Assembly: GCA_900314755.1 (NCBI GenBank)
Contig: OMWH01000012.1
Coordinates: 19,755 to 83,754, forward strand
Direction of reading: 5' to 3'
From: an uncultured Prevotellaceae bacterium
GTDB lineage: Bacteria; Bacteroidota; Bacteroidia; Bacteroidales; Bacteroidaceae
DNA: 64,000 bases
Below are positions 1 through 8,228 of this stretch, piece after piece (the first letter of the stretch is position 1; every line of letters begins with the position of its first letter). The translations under genes and the position numbers were made by a program. The notes below the pieces were generated by a model. It was not told the origin of the DNA. It made no database searches and was given only the letters and a program-made list of their open reading frames with translations.

Positions 1-306
1 ATAAAGAAAGGTGCCGTCAAGCAATTCTGCATAGTGGATGCCGGCTTTACCGACCTCATCCGTCCAGCCCTCTATCAGGCTTACCATAAGATAGAGAACA
101 TCACCAGCGAGGAACCCGCACAGACGTATGATGTGGTAGGTCCTATCTGTGAGTCGACGGATGTCTTTGCCAAGCAAATCGACCTGAACGGTTGCCGTCG
201 TGGCGACCTTCTGGCGATACGCTCAGCAGGTGCGTACGGTGAGATCATGGCATCACAATACAACTGCCGCAGTCTGCCAAAGGGCTATACCAGTGATGAA
301 ATCTAA
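1..306 (+). CDS. lysA: Diaminopimelate decarboxylase, C-terminal part (5' end outside window)
   Basis: The frame is open from base 1 and ends with TAA at 304-306. The translation has the conserved C-terminal block of PLP-dependent DAP decarboxylase: VDAGFTDLIRPALY, then a family-type GPICESTDVFAK segment with the cysteine that completes the active site across the dimer, then a GAYGEIMASQYN-like end. The enzyme makes lysine from meso-diaminopimelate in the cytoplasm. Only about 100 C-terminal residues are present. A GTG at 34 could be mistaken for a start, but the family match continues upstream of it. The next gene begins 9 bp downstream, so the two are probably cotranscribed. Confidence 0.9.
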   Translation: MKKGAVKQFCIVDAGFTDLIRPALYQAYHKIENITSEEPAQTYDVVGPICESTDVFAKQIDLNGCRRGDLLAIRSAGAYGEIMASQYNCRSLPKGYTSDEI

Positions 307-315
307 TAAACCAAG

Positions 316-969
316 ATGTTAAACGATACTACGAAGAATACAAACATACAACTGTCGGTCGTGATAGTCGTTCATGACGAGGAGACAGCACTGGCAGAGA
401 ATCTTCCTGCCTTCCTGACCTTGTCGTGCGATACGCCCTACGAAGTCATCGTCGTAAATGATGCCTCTACCGACAACACACCGGATATCCTCAAACAACT
501 GAAAGAGGAATATCCGATACTCCATACCACCTTCCTTCCCAAGTCGGTGGTCAATCCCAGCCGACAGCAACTCGCCTTGTATATCGGGGCGAAAGCGGCA
601 AAGAGCAACTGGATTGTCATCGCTGACATCCATCGCCCTCCTACGTCATCAGAATGGATTGACGGTCTGGCAAGAGAGACTGCCTCTGGTATCTCCGAGG
701 TCGTCATGGTATATACCGACCGTAAGAACCCGGAGATTGTGGAGCACCGTGCGTTCACCGAGCTGGAGGATGCCATCCCTTTATTACAGAAGACGGAGCG
801 CCGTTCTGGAAAAGGACATCAGGGAAGACTCCTGAAGATAAAGAGGGGCATCTATGATGCCGTGGCAATACACCGTGACTGTATCTATGAGGCGATACGC
901 CAGTATGACCATCGCATCAAGGGAAGCAAACTGATGGGTTTGCGCATGCTGGTATTCTGGAAGAGCTGA
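316..969 (+). CDS. Family 2 glycosyltransferase, short form
   Basis: The 217-residue product opens with the GT-A fold signature of family 2 (SVVIVVHDEE, then EVIVVNDASTDNTPDIL). These enzymes move a sugar from a nucleotide donor to a glycan or lipid. The position that normally holds the DxD metal site reads ADIHRPP, so the second aspartate is missing or displaced. The protein is shorter than most family members and has no membrane anchor. It lies 9 bp after lysA and 5 bp before a GT-B-like gene. Family assignment is solid; acceptor and activity are unknown. Confidence 0.75.
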   Translation: MLNDTTKNTNIQLSVVIVVHDEETALAENLPAFLTLSCDTPYEVIVVNDASTDNTPDILKQLKEEYPILHTTFLPKSVVNPSRQQLALYIGAKAAKSNWIVIADIHRPPTSSEWIDGLARETASGISEVVMVYTDRKNPEIVEHRAFTELEDAIPLLQKTERRSGKGHQGRLLKIKRGIYDAVAIHRDCIYEAIRQYDHRIKGSKLMGLRMLVFWKS

Positions 970-974
970 GCACC

Positions 975-2069
975 ATGAGGATACTTCATTACATACCCAA
1001 GAACGACAGCATGATCACCAGTTATGTGGACATGCTGGTGAACAGTATGGGTCTGGGGGCAGAGAATATGATTGTTGATGCGGAGACTGCTGCCAAGGAG
1101 AAACTGCAGAGCGCCCACTTCGATATCCTGCATATTCACGGCTGCTGGCACTATTCCGCTTACCGTGTCCTTAAACTCGCCCTCAAGAAAGGAACCCGCA
1201 TGGTATTGTCTCCTTACGGACAGTTGGAGCCTTGGATATTGGAGGAACACTACTGGAAAGACAAGCTGCCTAAGAAGATGCTCTTCCAGAAAAATATCGT
1301 GGAGCGTGCCTATGCCGTCATCATACAAGGCAAGATGGAGGAAGAGTGCATCAGAAAACTGGGATGGAACGACCGCACGGAGATTATCCGCAACCCTGTC
1401 ATCACCCACTCCACCACACCGGCGGAGATGGCGCAAAAGACTTACCTCGTCTATCGGAAGGTACTCGACAGTCACACGATAGAGCTGATGCGTGAGCAGA
1501 CCCTCCATCTGCTGCGCTGCTTTATCAAGGCGGGTATCACGGGAGACAGCCGCTGGGTGACCGACGACTTGTACGACATCAACGACCCCGAGCAATGGCG
1601 CTATATCCTGATATATGCCCATTACGAGAATATCAGCAGTATCGTGCTCCGCGGTGCCCATCTGCTGAACTACCAGATACCAGACACGGATATCCATAAG
1701 ATTTCCTGCTATCTGCCCAACAACTATGAGATGCCTAAGTCGATACAGGATGCCATCGGGATGCAGTACCCTTCGGAGAATGACCGGTTGATGGCTACTT
1801 TCCGGCAGGTACGCAAACTCATTCTGCACCATCAGTTCACCATCAGTCATCTGTGCGAGATAGACCAGGAACTGCGGGAGCATGATGCGGAGGAAGACCA
1901 TCTTGCAGAGACGCTGAAAGACGCGAAACTATATAAGACGGCATGCAGGGTCATGCAACTGCTGGCAGACAATACCGGCTTTGACGAGGGCTTCATGCCC
2001 TTCCCTCCCCTGGACGACCGCATAACGACGAAAATAGACAAACAAATATATAATCACCTGAAGATATGA
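975..2069 (+). CDS. GT4-like protein with only the N-terminal Rossmann half
   Basis: Residues 1 to about 150 resemble the acceptor-side domain of family 4 glycosyltransferases: MRILHYIP, DILHIHGCWHYSAY, and a proline/glycine-rich SPYGQLEPW segment. After about residue 160 the usual donor-binding GT_1 domain with its E-x7-E motif is not seen. Instead there are about 200 residues with no recognised motif, rich in acidic and leucine residues. The start ATG at 975 lies 5 bp after the previous stop. The stop overlaps the fbp start by 4 bp (ATGA), so translation is probably coupled. It may be a non-catalytic partner of the family 2 enzyme upstream; that is inference. Confidence 0.6.
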   Translation: MRILHYIPKNDSMITSYVDMLVNSMGLGAENMIVDAETAAKEKLQSAHFDILHIHGCWHYSAYRVLKLALKKGTRMVLSPYGQLEPWILEEHYWKDKLPKKMLFQKNIVERAYAVIIQGKMEEECIRKLGWNDRTEIIRNPVITHSTTPAEMAQKTYLVYRKVLDSHTIELMREQTLHLLRCFIKAGITGDSRWVTDDLYDINDPEQWRYILIYAHYENISSIVLRGAHLLNYQIPDTDIHKISCYLPNNYEMPKSIQDAIGMQYPSENDRLMATFRQVRKLILHHQFTISHLCEIDQELREHDAEEDHLAETLKDAKLYKTACRVMQLLADNTGFDEGFMPFPPLDDRITTKIDKQIYNHLKI

Positions 2070-4045
2070 GTCAGACTACTAACCTGAACCGTGACATGCA
2101 CTATCTGCAGTTGCTCTCCAACTCGTTTCCGACGATAGCTGCCGCATCGACAGAGATTATCAACCTGGAGGCAATTCTCAATCTGCCGAAGGGTACGGAG
2201 CATTTCCTTGCGGACCTGCACGGTGAGAGCGAGGCTTTCCTCCATGTACTGAAGAACGCCTCTGGTAATATCAAACGCAAGGTGACTGAGCTCTTTGCGG
2301 GAGACATCCGTGACAAGGAGCGGAAGGAATTATGTACCTTGATATACTATCCCGAACAGAAAATAGAACTCATCAAGGCTGCCGAGCCGGATATAGAGGA
2401 CTGGTATCACATCACCATCCACCGCCTCGTCGCCGTATGCCGTGATGTCAGCAGCAAATACTCCCGTTCTAAGGTGCGTAAGTCGCTGCCTGAGGATTTC
2501 GGATATATCATCGAGGAACTGCTGCATGAGCGGACGGACGACAACAACAAGGCGGCATATGTCAACGTGATCGTCGACACCATCATCTCTACAGGACGTG
2601 CCGACGACTTCATCATTGCCTTGTGTAATGTCATCCAGCGTCTCGCCATCGACCAGTTGCATATCCTGGGGGATATCTACGACCGTGGTCCCGGTGCCCA
2701 TATCATCCTCGACACCATGCGGCAGTATCACTCCTGGGACATCCAGTGGGGCAACCATGACATCCTGTGGATGGGAGCCTGTGCGGGTAATGACGCCTGC
2801 ATCTGTAACGTGCTTCGTCTCTCCCTGCGTTATGCTAATCTTGCCACGCTGGAGGAGGGCTACGGCATCAACCTGGTACCCCTTGCCACCTTCGCCATGG
2901 AAACCTATGGCGATGACCCTTGTGAGGAGTTCATCCCTCGCCTGCTGAAAGACAACACCCTCGACGAGAAGATGATGCGGTTGACGGCTCAGATGCACAA
3001 GGCGATTACCGTCCTGCAATTCAAGACGGAGGCTCAGATCTTCAAGCGTCGTCCTGAGTGGATGATGGAGGACCGGTGCCTGTTGGATGCCATCGACTAT
3101 GAGAAGGGTATCTGTCATCTGGACGGCAAGGACTATGAGATGCTGTCTTGTCAGTTCCCGACAGTTGACCCCAGCGACCCGTGCCGGATGACTCCCGAGG
3201 AGGAGCTGCTGATGCAGAAGCTGCATCATAGCTTCCGTGTCTGCGAGAAGCTCCGCAAACATATCAAGATGCTGCTCTCGCACGGTTGTATGTATAATGT
3301 CAGCAACCACAACCTGCTGTTCCACGCCTCCTGTCCGCTGAATGCGGACGGCAGTCTGAAGGAGGTGGAACTCTACCAAGGAAAAAAATACAGTGGTATG
3401 GACCTCATGCACAACATTGGCATGATTATCCGTGCCGCCTTCAATACTGACTCCGATGCGGAGCTGCGCCAGTTTGCCAAGGACTATTTCCTGTACCTCT
3501 GGTGTGGCAAGGACTCTCCCCTGTTCGACAAGTCGAAGATGGCGACCTTTGAGCGGTACTTCCTCAAAGACAAGGAGACCTATAAGGAGGAGAAAGGTTA
3601 CTATTTCCAGTTGCGTGACTCGGAGGAAATCTGTGACCGCATCCTTGATGCCTTTGGCGTGAAAGGTCCTAACCGCCATATCATCAACGGACATGTTCCC
3701 GTACATGCCTCGAAGGGTGAGAATCCCATCAAGGCGAATGGAAAGTTGATGGTGATTGACGGTGGTTTCTCGGAGGCATACCACAAAGAAACGGGTATCG
3801 CCGGATACACGCTGGTTTACCATAGCCGTGGTTTCCAATTAGTTCAGCATGAGCCGTTTACAAGTGCGCAAGAAGCTATCGAAAAGGGTACAGACATCAA
3901 GTCTACCACCCAACTCGTGGAACTATCCACCCACCGCATGCTGGTGGCTGACACGGACAAGGGTGACCACCTCCGCTCACAAATTGACGACCTTCGCGAG
4001 TTACTCTATGCCTACCGCCATGGCATTCTGAAAGAGAGGAAATGA
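2066..4045 (+). CDS. fbp: Class III fructose-1,6-bisphosphatase
   Basis: This 659-residue protein is the class III FBPase found in Bacillota and Bacteroidota. It hydrolyses fructose 1,6-bisphosphate to fructose 6-phosphate for gluconeogenesis. Metallophosphatase motifs are visible: FLADLHGESEAF (D50, H52), LGDIYDRGPG (about 201-210) and QWGNHDILW (about 227-235). A later INGHVPVHASKGENPIKANG block fits the C-terminal metal ligands. Length matches the family. The start overlaps the previous stop by ATGA, and the stop overlaps the next start by 4 bp, so it is embedded in the lysA operon. Confidence 0.95.
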   Translation: MSQTTNLNRDMHYLQLLSNSFPTIAAASTEIINLEAILNLPKGTEHFLADLHGESEAFLHVLKNASGNIKRKVTELFAGDIRDKERKELCTLIYYPEQKIELIKAAEPDIEDWYHITIHRLVAVCRDVSSKYSRSKVRKSLPEDFGYIIEELLHERTDDNNKAAYVNVIVDTIISTGRADDFIIALCNVIQRLAIDQLHILGDIYDRGPGAHIILDTMRQYHSWDIQWGNHDILWMGACAGNDACICNVLRLSLRYANLATLEEGYGINLVPLATFAMETYGDDPCEEFIPRLLKDNTLDEKMMRLTAQMHKAITVLQFKTEAQIFKRRPEWMMEDRCLLDAIDYEKGICHLDGKDYEMLSCQFPTVDPSDPCRMTPEEELLMQKLHHSFRVCEKLRKHIKMLLSHGCMYNVSNHNLLFHASCPLNADGSLKEVELYQGKKYSGMDLMHNIGMIIRAAFNTDSDAELRQFAKDYFLYLWCGKDSPLFDKSKMATFERYFLKDKETYKEEKGYYFQLRDSEEICDRILDAFGVKGPNRHIINGHVPVHASKGENPIKANGKLMVIDGGFSEAYHKETGIAGYTLVYHSRGFQLVQHEPFTSAQEAIEKGTDIKSTTQLVELSTHRMLVADTDKGDHLRSQIDDLRELLYAYRHGILKERK

Positions 4046-4398
4046 AGCATCATGTCATCATCGCCTTAGGCTCTGCATACCTGCAGGCTGTCCATATCCA
4101 ATGGGCTGCCGAACGGCTGCGTATTCTCTTGGATGACTGTACGTTCTCCAAGCGGTTATGGACTCCTGACATCAAAGGGACGGGCAAGTGGTACATGAAC
4201 CAGTTGGCGTATGCCACCACGACCTTATCAGTAGATGAGCTTCAGACAGCATTGAAAGAGATTGAAGCCTCAACAGGCAGAACGAAAGCACGTATCACCA
4301 TCGACCTCGACCTGATGCAGTATGACCAGCAGCGTTACCATGAGAAAGACTGGCAGCGCGACTATATTATCCGTTGCCAGTCATCACTTCCTTGCTAA
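4042..4398 (+). CDS. Short HPPK-like protein (folate pathway pyrophosphokinase family)
   Basis: The 118-residue product starts HHVIIALGSAYLQAV, resembling the ALGSN opening of 6-hydroxymethyl-7,8-dihydropterin pyrophosphokinase. It carries ITIDLDLMQYD, close to the RxIDLDLL signature whose aspartates bind the two magnesium ions. HPPK transfers pyrophosphate from ATP to hydroxymethyl-dihydropterin. At 118 residues it is shorter than typical FolK (about 160) and lacks the usual HPR...R.FVL segment; the corresponding part reads RYHEKDWQRDYI. It overlaps fbp by 4 bp and ends the operon. Function may have diverged, so no symbol is given. Confidence 0.6.
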   Translation: MKHHVIIALGSAYLQAVHIQWAAERLRILLDDCTFSKRLWTPDIKGTGKWYMNQLAYATTTLSVDELQTALKEIEASTGRTKARITIDLDLMQYDQQRYHEKDWQRDYIIRCQSSLPC

Positions 4399-4437
4399 AT
4401 AAAATTAAACAAACATAAATCGAGAAATATCTGCAAA

Positions 4438-4470
4438 TCTATCAGTGATAGGGTTTAACGCACTGATAGA
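4438..4470. repeat. Inverted repeat downstream of the fbp operon
   Basis: A 10-bp perfect inverted repeat (TCTATCAGTG and CACTGATAGA) is separated by 13 bp. The left part also contains the 13-bp palindrome CTATCAGTGATAG. There is no T-run after the stem, so it is not a standard terminator. It could be a weak transcript-end structure or an operator. Confidence 0.5.
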
Positions 4471-4600
4471 CAGTTGATTGGATCTCTGGCAGATAGGCTG
4501 ACAGATTGATAGATTCCAATGGAAACATCCCTTCTCACCCTTGATACCCTTGACACTAATAACGACAATCTTTGTAAAGGATGCCTCCCGTCACTGTAAT

Positions 4601-4688
4601 TCAAATTGAATTGCAAAGTAAATCAAATTGAATTACTGAGTAAATCAAATTGAATTGCAAAGTAATTTAAATTGAATTACATTGTAAG
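4601..4688. repeat. Four tandem copies of a 22-bp A/T-rich unit
   Basis: Units start at 4601, 4623, 4645 and 4667. Each begins TCAAATTGAATT (TTAAATTGAATT in the last). Copies 1 and 3 are nearly identical (GCAAAGTAA tail); copies 2 and 4 diverge in the tail. CAAATTGAATT is close to palindromic. No spacers are present, so it is not a CRISPR array. The rest of 4399-4600 shows only the inverted repeat listed separately. Confidence 0.85.
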
Positions 4689-4761
4689 CCATGCTGGATT
4701 GCAATTAAGCATCATATTGACTTCATCTATGGCGCCTATAGCTTCCCTTTGAAGCCCATAC

Positions 4762-4871
4762 CTTCGACCTACGGAGGCGGCACCTCCGACCCGAGGAACC
4801 CGTACCTTCGACCCACGGAGGCGGCACCTCCGACCTAAGGAGCCTAGGGCTTCGCAAGGAGAAGGCGCAAC
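4762..4871. repeat. G/C-rich tandem array, 22-bp period, CTTCG-phased (copy A)
   Basis: CTTCG or CTCCG recurs at exactly 22-bp steps: 4762, 4784, 4806, 4828 and 4850. The best-conserved unit begins CTTCGACCCACGGAGGCGGC. Alternate units are more alike (first with third, second with fourth), suggesting duplication of a 44-bp dimer. The same unit recurs at 32189-32276 in the same orientation. Base composition is far more G/C-rich than the flanks. Confidence 0.85.
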
Positions 4872-5007
4872 GATGACAAGGGTAAAAACTTTATGTATAC
4901 GCGAGGAATTCTGATTTTACGACTTGAAATTTTAGCCCTATCAGCAACATTTTTGGGTGTGTTGGAGGCGATTGTTCCCTATTATCAGTCCCAGAACGTT
5001 TTCCCTA

Positions 5008-5039
5008 TTTGTCGAAAAGCAAGAAATTCTCTATATTTG
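5008..5039 (+). promoter_or_regulatory. Bacteroidota-type promoter for the Ig-like protein gene
   Basis: TTTG at 5008-5011 is the -33 box and TATATTTG at 5032-5039 is the -7 box, separated by 20 bp. This is one of the best promoter matches in the window. It lies 46 bp before the ATG chosen for the downstream gene and supports that start over an upstream in-frame codon at 4957. Confidence 0.7.
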
Positions 5040-5085
5040 CAAATCGGAACTTCTATTACTAACCATCTACAATATTGTAAGAATT

Positions 5086-6594
5086 ATGAAGAAACGAAGA
5101 CTTATACTCATGTTAATTTGCTGTCTGGAGACAATGATGTTTCCTTTCAGCACTCATGCTGAAAGCGGATATGTGGGAGACGAGTTCGGCTTAGATAGAC
5201 CGTCGGTGTTTGTTGCCTATCCCTACAAAGTTCTTGAAATTCAAAATGTGTCATGGGATTATGACTTTAGTTGTTTCTCATGTTACCAGACCTCTGGAGG
5301 ACTTCACGTAAGAATCACAAAATATTTCGAGACATCAAAAACTATCACATGTGAGGTGAGGTATAAATGGGGAACCAGTGATGGCAAAAAATATTGGACG
5401 AGCACGGAAAGGAAACTCTATTCCATTTCCTGTAATCAAGTCGATATCGACGTGTCAGACATGACGATGAAAGTGGGACAGACACAACGTCTCAACTACT
5501 ACGCCTCGCCAAAGAGTCCTGACATAACGTTCATTTCCAACAATTCCAGCGTGGCATCCGTCAACAGCTATGGTGAGGTGACCGCTTATCAAGTAGGAGC
5601 GGCAACGATCACTCTAAAGCAGAACATGGGACCGGATGCCACCTGCACCGTTAACGTCAAGGAACCTGTTGCACCCACATCGATTTCCCTGCCTTCAACA
5701 CAGAGTGTGGATGTGTACTCCAGCATCACTCTCCATGCGACATTACAACCTACAGACGCAAACCCGACACTCTCTTGGTCTTCCGACAACAACTCAATAG
5801 CCAGGGTAGACCAGAATGGATTGGTAACTGGTGTCTCACCGGGCAAGACCAATATAACAGCCACCACAGACAACGGACTAAGTGCTTCTTGTGAGCTGAC
5901 TGTCACTGACGTGGACCGCACACCAAAGACTTTTGAAATTGCAGAAGAATTCTCTAAGAAAACGGTATATGTGGGAGAGTTCTGGAAACTGGACTATACC
6001 ATAACACCGTCTTATGCAAACTACACATTGAACTGGGCTTCATCCGATGAGAGTGTGGCAAAGGTAACTGCCGCCGGTTATGTGCAGGCACTGAAACAAG
6101 GAACGGCAAGAATCACAGGTACCATCGATGGTTTCAGTCTGACAGACTATTGCGATGTCATCGTAAAAGGAACCCCCAACGTATTCACTATATGGCTCAA
6201 AGACGGACAGCAGATGGATATCAAACTGGACAAGAACATCAAGGTATCTTACGAAGGCGACAAGTTTATCGTCAAGAGTGAGGAGATGAATGTCGAGTAT
6301 GAGGCAAGCGATGTGAAGATGTATACGTTAGAGAACGACGGCACAGTAGAAACGGGGATAGAGACCATCCGTCCCAAAGACAGACAGGGCACCATGAGTT
6401 TTGACGGCAATACGATCCGTCTCATGGGTTTTACACCTCATTCTATCTTGCGGATATATGCCCTCGGAGGACAGACGGAAGGTGTCTATCGAATTGATGC
6501 CGACGGCAATCTCACAATTTGTATCGACGACCTGAATAAAGGCATCCATATCATCAAAACAGAAAGTATCACTTATAAAATCATAACGAAATGA
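5086..6594 (+). CDS. Secreted protein with three bacterial Ig-like (BIG2) domains and a type IX-like C-terminal domain
   Basis: The start is set at ATG 5086, giving MKKRRLILMLICCL, a basic-hydrophobic signal peptide ending around THAES. An earlier in-frame start at 4957 would lie upstream of the promoter. Three consecutive BIG2-type repeats follow, each with the VGQ/VGE...SSD..VA.V...G.V.A...G.A.IT pattern (for example WSSDNNSIARVDQNGLVTGV). The C-terminal end (LRIYALGGQTEGVYRID ... KGIHIIKTES) resembles type IX secretion sorting domains. It is probably a surface or exported adhesin-like protein. The stop overlaps the next start (ATGA). Confidence 0.75.
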   Translation: MKKRRLILMLICCLETMMFPFSTHAESGYVGDEFGLDRPSVFVAYPYKVLEIQNVSWDYDFSCFSCYQTSGGLHVRITKYFETSKTITCEVRYKWGTSDGKKYWTSTERKLYSISCNQVDIDVSDMTMKVGQTQRLNYYASPKSPDITFISNNSSVASVNSYGEVTAYQVGAATITLKQNMGPDATCTVNVKEPVAPTSISLPSTQSVDVYSSITLHATLQPTDANPTLSWSSDNNSIARVDQNGLVTGVSPGKTNITATTDNGLSASCELTVTDVDRTPKTFEIAEEFSKKTVYVGEFWKLDYTITPSYANYTLNWASSDESVAKVTAAGYVQALKQGTARITGTIDGFSLTDYCDVIVKGTPNVFTIWLKDGQQMDIKLDKNIKVSYEGDKFIVKSEEMNVEYEASDVKMYTLENDGTVETGIETIRPKDRQGTMSFDGNTIRLMGFTPHSILRIYALGGQTEGVYRIDADGNLTICIDDLNKGIHIIKTESITYKIITK

Positions 6595-7379
6595 AAAGAA
6601 TAAAATCAATTCTGTCAGTTATTTTGGCAGCAGTGACCTGTAGCAGCATGGCACAAGGTATCATCATATATAAGAGTAATGGTACTACGGAGAAGCTCCC
6701 GTATGTCGCAGTGGACAGCATCGTTCCCTATGCAGGGGATAAAGCTCCTGATTTATTGCCGCCAAAGTACGTTGACCTCGGACTACCCAGCGGTACACTA
6801 TGGGCTGACCGCAATGTCGGAGCAGCTGCACCAGAGGCTATCGGAGGGTATTATGCCTGGGGTGAGACAGAAGAGAAAGCCACCTATTCGTGGGACAGCT
6901 ATTTATGCACACTACAACAATGTGGTACTTCATCAGACCCTATCCGTGCTAATTACCTGATACGAGAGCGGTCTGGATTGTGGGAAGGCAGTATCTCCAA
7001 ATCTGAATTTGACGTTGCGACAAAGCAATGGGGTTCCGCATGGGCTATGCCTACAAAAGAACAGGTAGAAGAATTATGGAATAATTGTACTAGCAAAAGT
7101 GTTACCATTAATGATGTGCCATGTACAGAATTTACAGGTCCTAATGGAAACACAATAATTTTCTCAGGAGCTACAGGTCAAGGTTATAAAAACAATACGA
7201 GCTTAGATACAACATTCCCCCATTATTGGACAGCTACCATTGACTATTTAAACTCTGGCACAAAGGGCTGCTATTTCACCCCTATTATGTCTATGGTTAT
7301 GTCTGACTATCGGAATTATGGCATGCAAGTACGAGCAATATGCGTTGATCGCGATGCCGTAGACTCCAATAGTAATTAA
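6591..7379 (+). CDS. Secreted FISUMP-like surface protein
   Basis: The 262-residue protein has a signal peptide (MKRIKSILSVILAAVTCSSMAQG). The body follows the pattern of the Fibrobacter succinogenes major paralogous domain seen in many Bacteroidota surface proteins: YVDLGLPSGTLWADRNVGA, GGYYAWGET, GSAWAMPTKEQVEELW, and a closing MQVRAICVDR. The biochemical role of this domain is unknown to me. It is coupled by a 4-bp overlap to the Ig-like protein gene, so the two are probably made together. A strong terminator follows at 7394. Confidence 0.7.
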   Translation: MKRIKSILSVILAAVTCSSMAQGIIIYKSNGTTEKLPYVAVDSIVPYAGDKAPDLLPPKYVDLGLPSGTLWADRNVGAAAPEAIGGYYAWGETEEKATYSWDSYLCTLQQCGTSSDPIRANYLIRERSGLWEGSISKSEFDVATKQWGSAWAMPTKEQVEELWNNCTSKSVTINDVPCTEFTGPNGNTIIFSGATGQGYKNNTSLDTTFPHYWTATIDYLNSGTKGCYFTPIMSMVMSDYRNYGMQVRAICVDRDAVDSNSN

Positions 7380-7393
7380 CGATAAAAAAGAAT

Positions 7394-7425
7394 AAGAAAC
7401 GGTTCATCCAGAACCGTTTCTTGTT
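7394..7425. terminator. Bidirectional terminator between convergent genes
   Basis: A perfect 12-bp stem (AAGAAACGGTTC / GAACCGTTTCTT) with loop ATCCA is flanked by an A-rich left side and TTGTTT on the right. It lies between a + strand gene ending at 7379 and a - strand gene ending at 7452, so it can serve both. Confidence 0.85.
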
Positions 7426-7451
7426 TAATCAGAATGCCTTATCGGCAAGGA

Positions 7452-8204
7452 TTAATCTCGTGATAGTGGTGCCACCGGGAAAGTAAAGTAGGTATCCGGG
7501 AAGGGTTCGTTCTCCAGCGTAAAATGCCACCATTCGGTATGCAGGGGCTTGAAACCGTGACGCATCATCGCACGACGCAGAATCATACGGTTGTTAAACT
7601 GCTCTGCCGTCAGGCTGTCACTGGGCTGATACTCGAACGTATCAGGGTTGCCGCAGAAGTCGGGATGACTCTCCTTGCCAAACCAGTCGAACGTTCCACC
7701 CATGTCAGCCTCTTTCTCCTTATCCATGTCAAAGAGCGTCAGGTCAAGCGTGGAACCACGGGTATGTCCGCTACGCTCTATGATATACTCCTGAGGGAAG
7801 AGCATGCTCTTGTCGAGGTCGGGATAGAAATAACGTTTCATCACCGTGTCGTTCACATCCTTTGCCCAGCGCACGAAATGGTCAACAGCTTTCTGGGGGC
7901 GGTAGGCATCATAAATCTTCAGCCGGAAACCCATCCGCTTCAGGTCATCACTGACAGCCTTCAGACTGTCGGCAGCCTGTCTGGTCAACAGTGCCGTAGG
8001 TGCCTCATAGCCGTCAATGCGTGTTCCCACGAAGTTATAGGTACCGAAGTAACGGATCTCCAGGATCACATCAGGTATCACGTCAGTGATGTTCACAAAC
8101 TGACTATTGTCCGCAGGGGACACGCCCTTCGCCGACTCTTTCTTACATGAGCTGACGCAGCTAACCACAACAGCAATCATCAGCCATAACTTTAAATTCT
8201 GCAT
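7452..8204 (-). CDS. VanX-type D-alanyl-D-alanine dipeptidase, lipoprotein
   Basis: The 250-residue protein has a lipoprotein signal ending in the lipobox VSSC. The body has the zinc peptidase motifs of the VanX/DdpX family: IYDAYRPQKAV, SGHTRGSTLDLTLFD (the SxHxxGxAxD zinc site, here with Ser-Thr for the usual small residues), and HTEWWHFTL with the catalytic Glu and third zinc ligand. It cleaves D-Ala-D-Ala dipeptide, here presumably in the periplasm for peptidoglycan recycling. No VanH or VanA partner is nearby, so a vancomycin resistance role is not suggested. It is last in the TetR-methyltransferase-dipeptidase operon. Confidence 0.9.
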   Translation of the reverse strand: MQNLKLWLMIAVVVSCVSSCKKESAKGVSPADNSQFVNITDVIPDVILEIRYFGTYNFVGTRIDGYEAPTALLTRQAADSLKAVSDDLKRMGFRLKIYDAYRPQKAVDHFVRWAKDVNDTVMKRYFYPDLDKSMLFPQEYIIERSGHTRGSTLDLTLFDMDKEKEADMGGTFDWFGKESHPDFCGNPDTFEYQPSDSLTAEQFNNRMILRRAMMRHGFKPLHTEWWHFTLENEPFPDTYFTFPVAPLSRD

Positions 8205-8228
8205 AGTTCCTCTAAAATAATATTCTTT

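Noticed and set aside
2330-3838. 502-residue ORF antisense to fbp
   Set aside because: Shadow of fbp, with no recognisable domain.
4601-4871. CRISPR-like array
   Set aside because: Units follow each other with no unique spacers, and no cas gene is in the window.
4893-5162. 89-residue ORF before the Ig-like gene
   Set aside because: It runs across the promoter and start of the real gene in another frame and has no domain.
7452-8204. Vancomycin resistance gene
   Set aside because: VanX-like dipeptidases are common in cell-wall recycling; no VanA, VanH, VanR or VanS is nearby.
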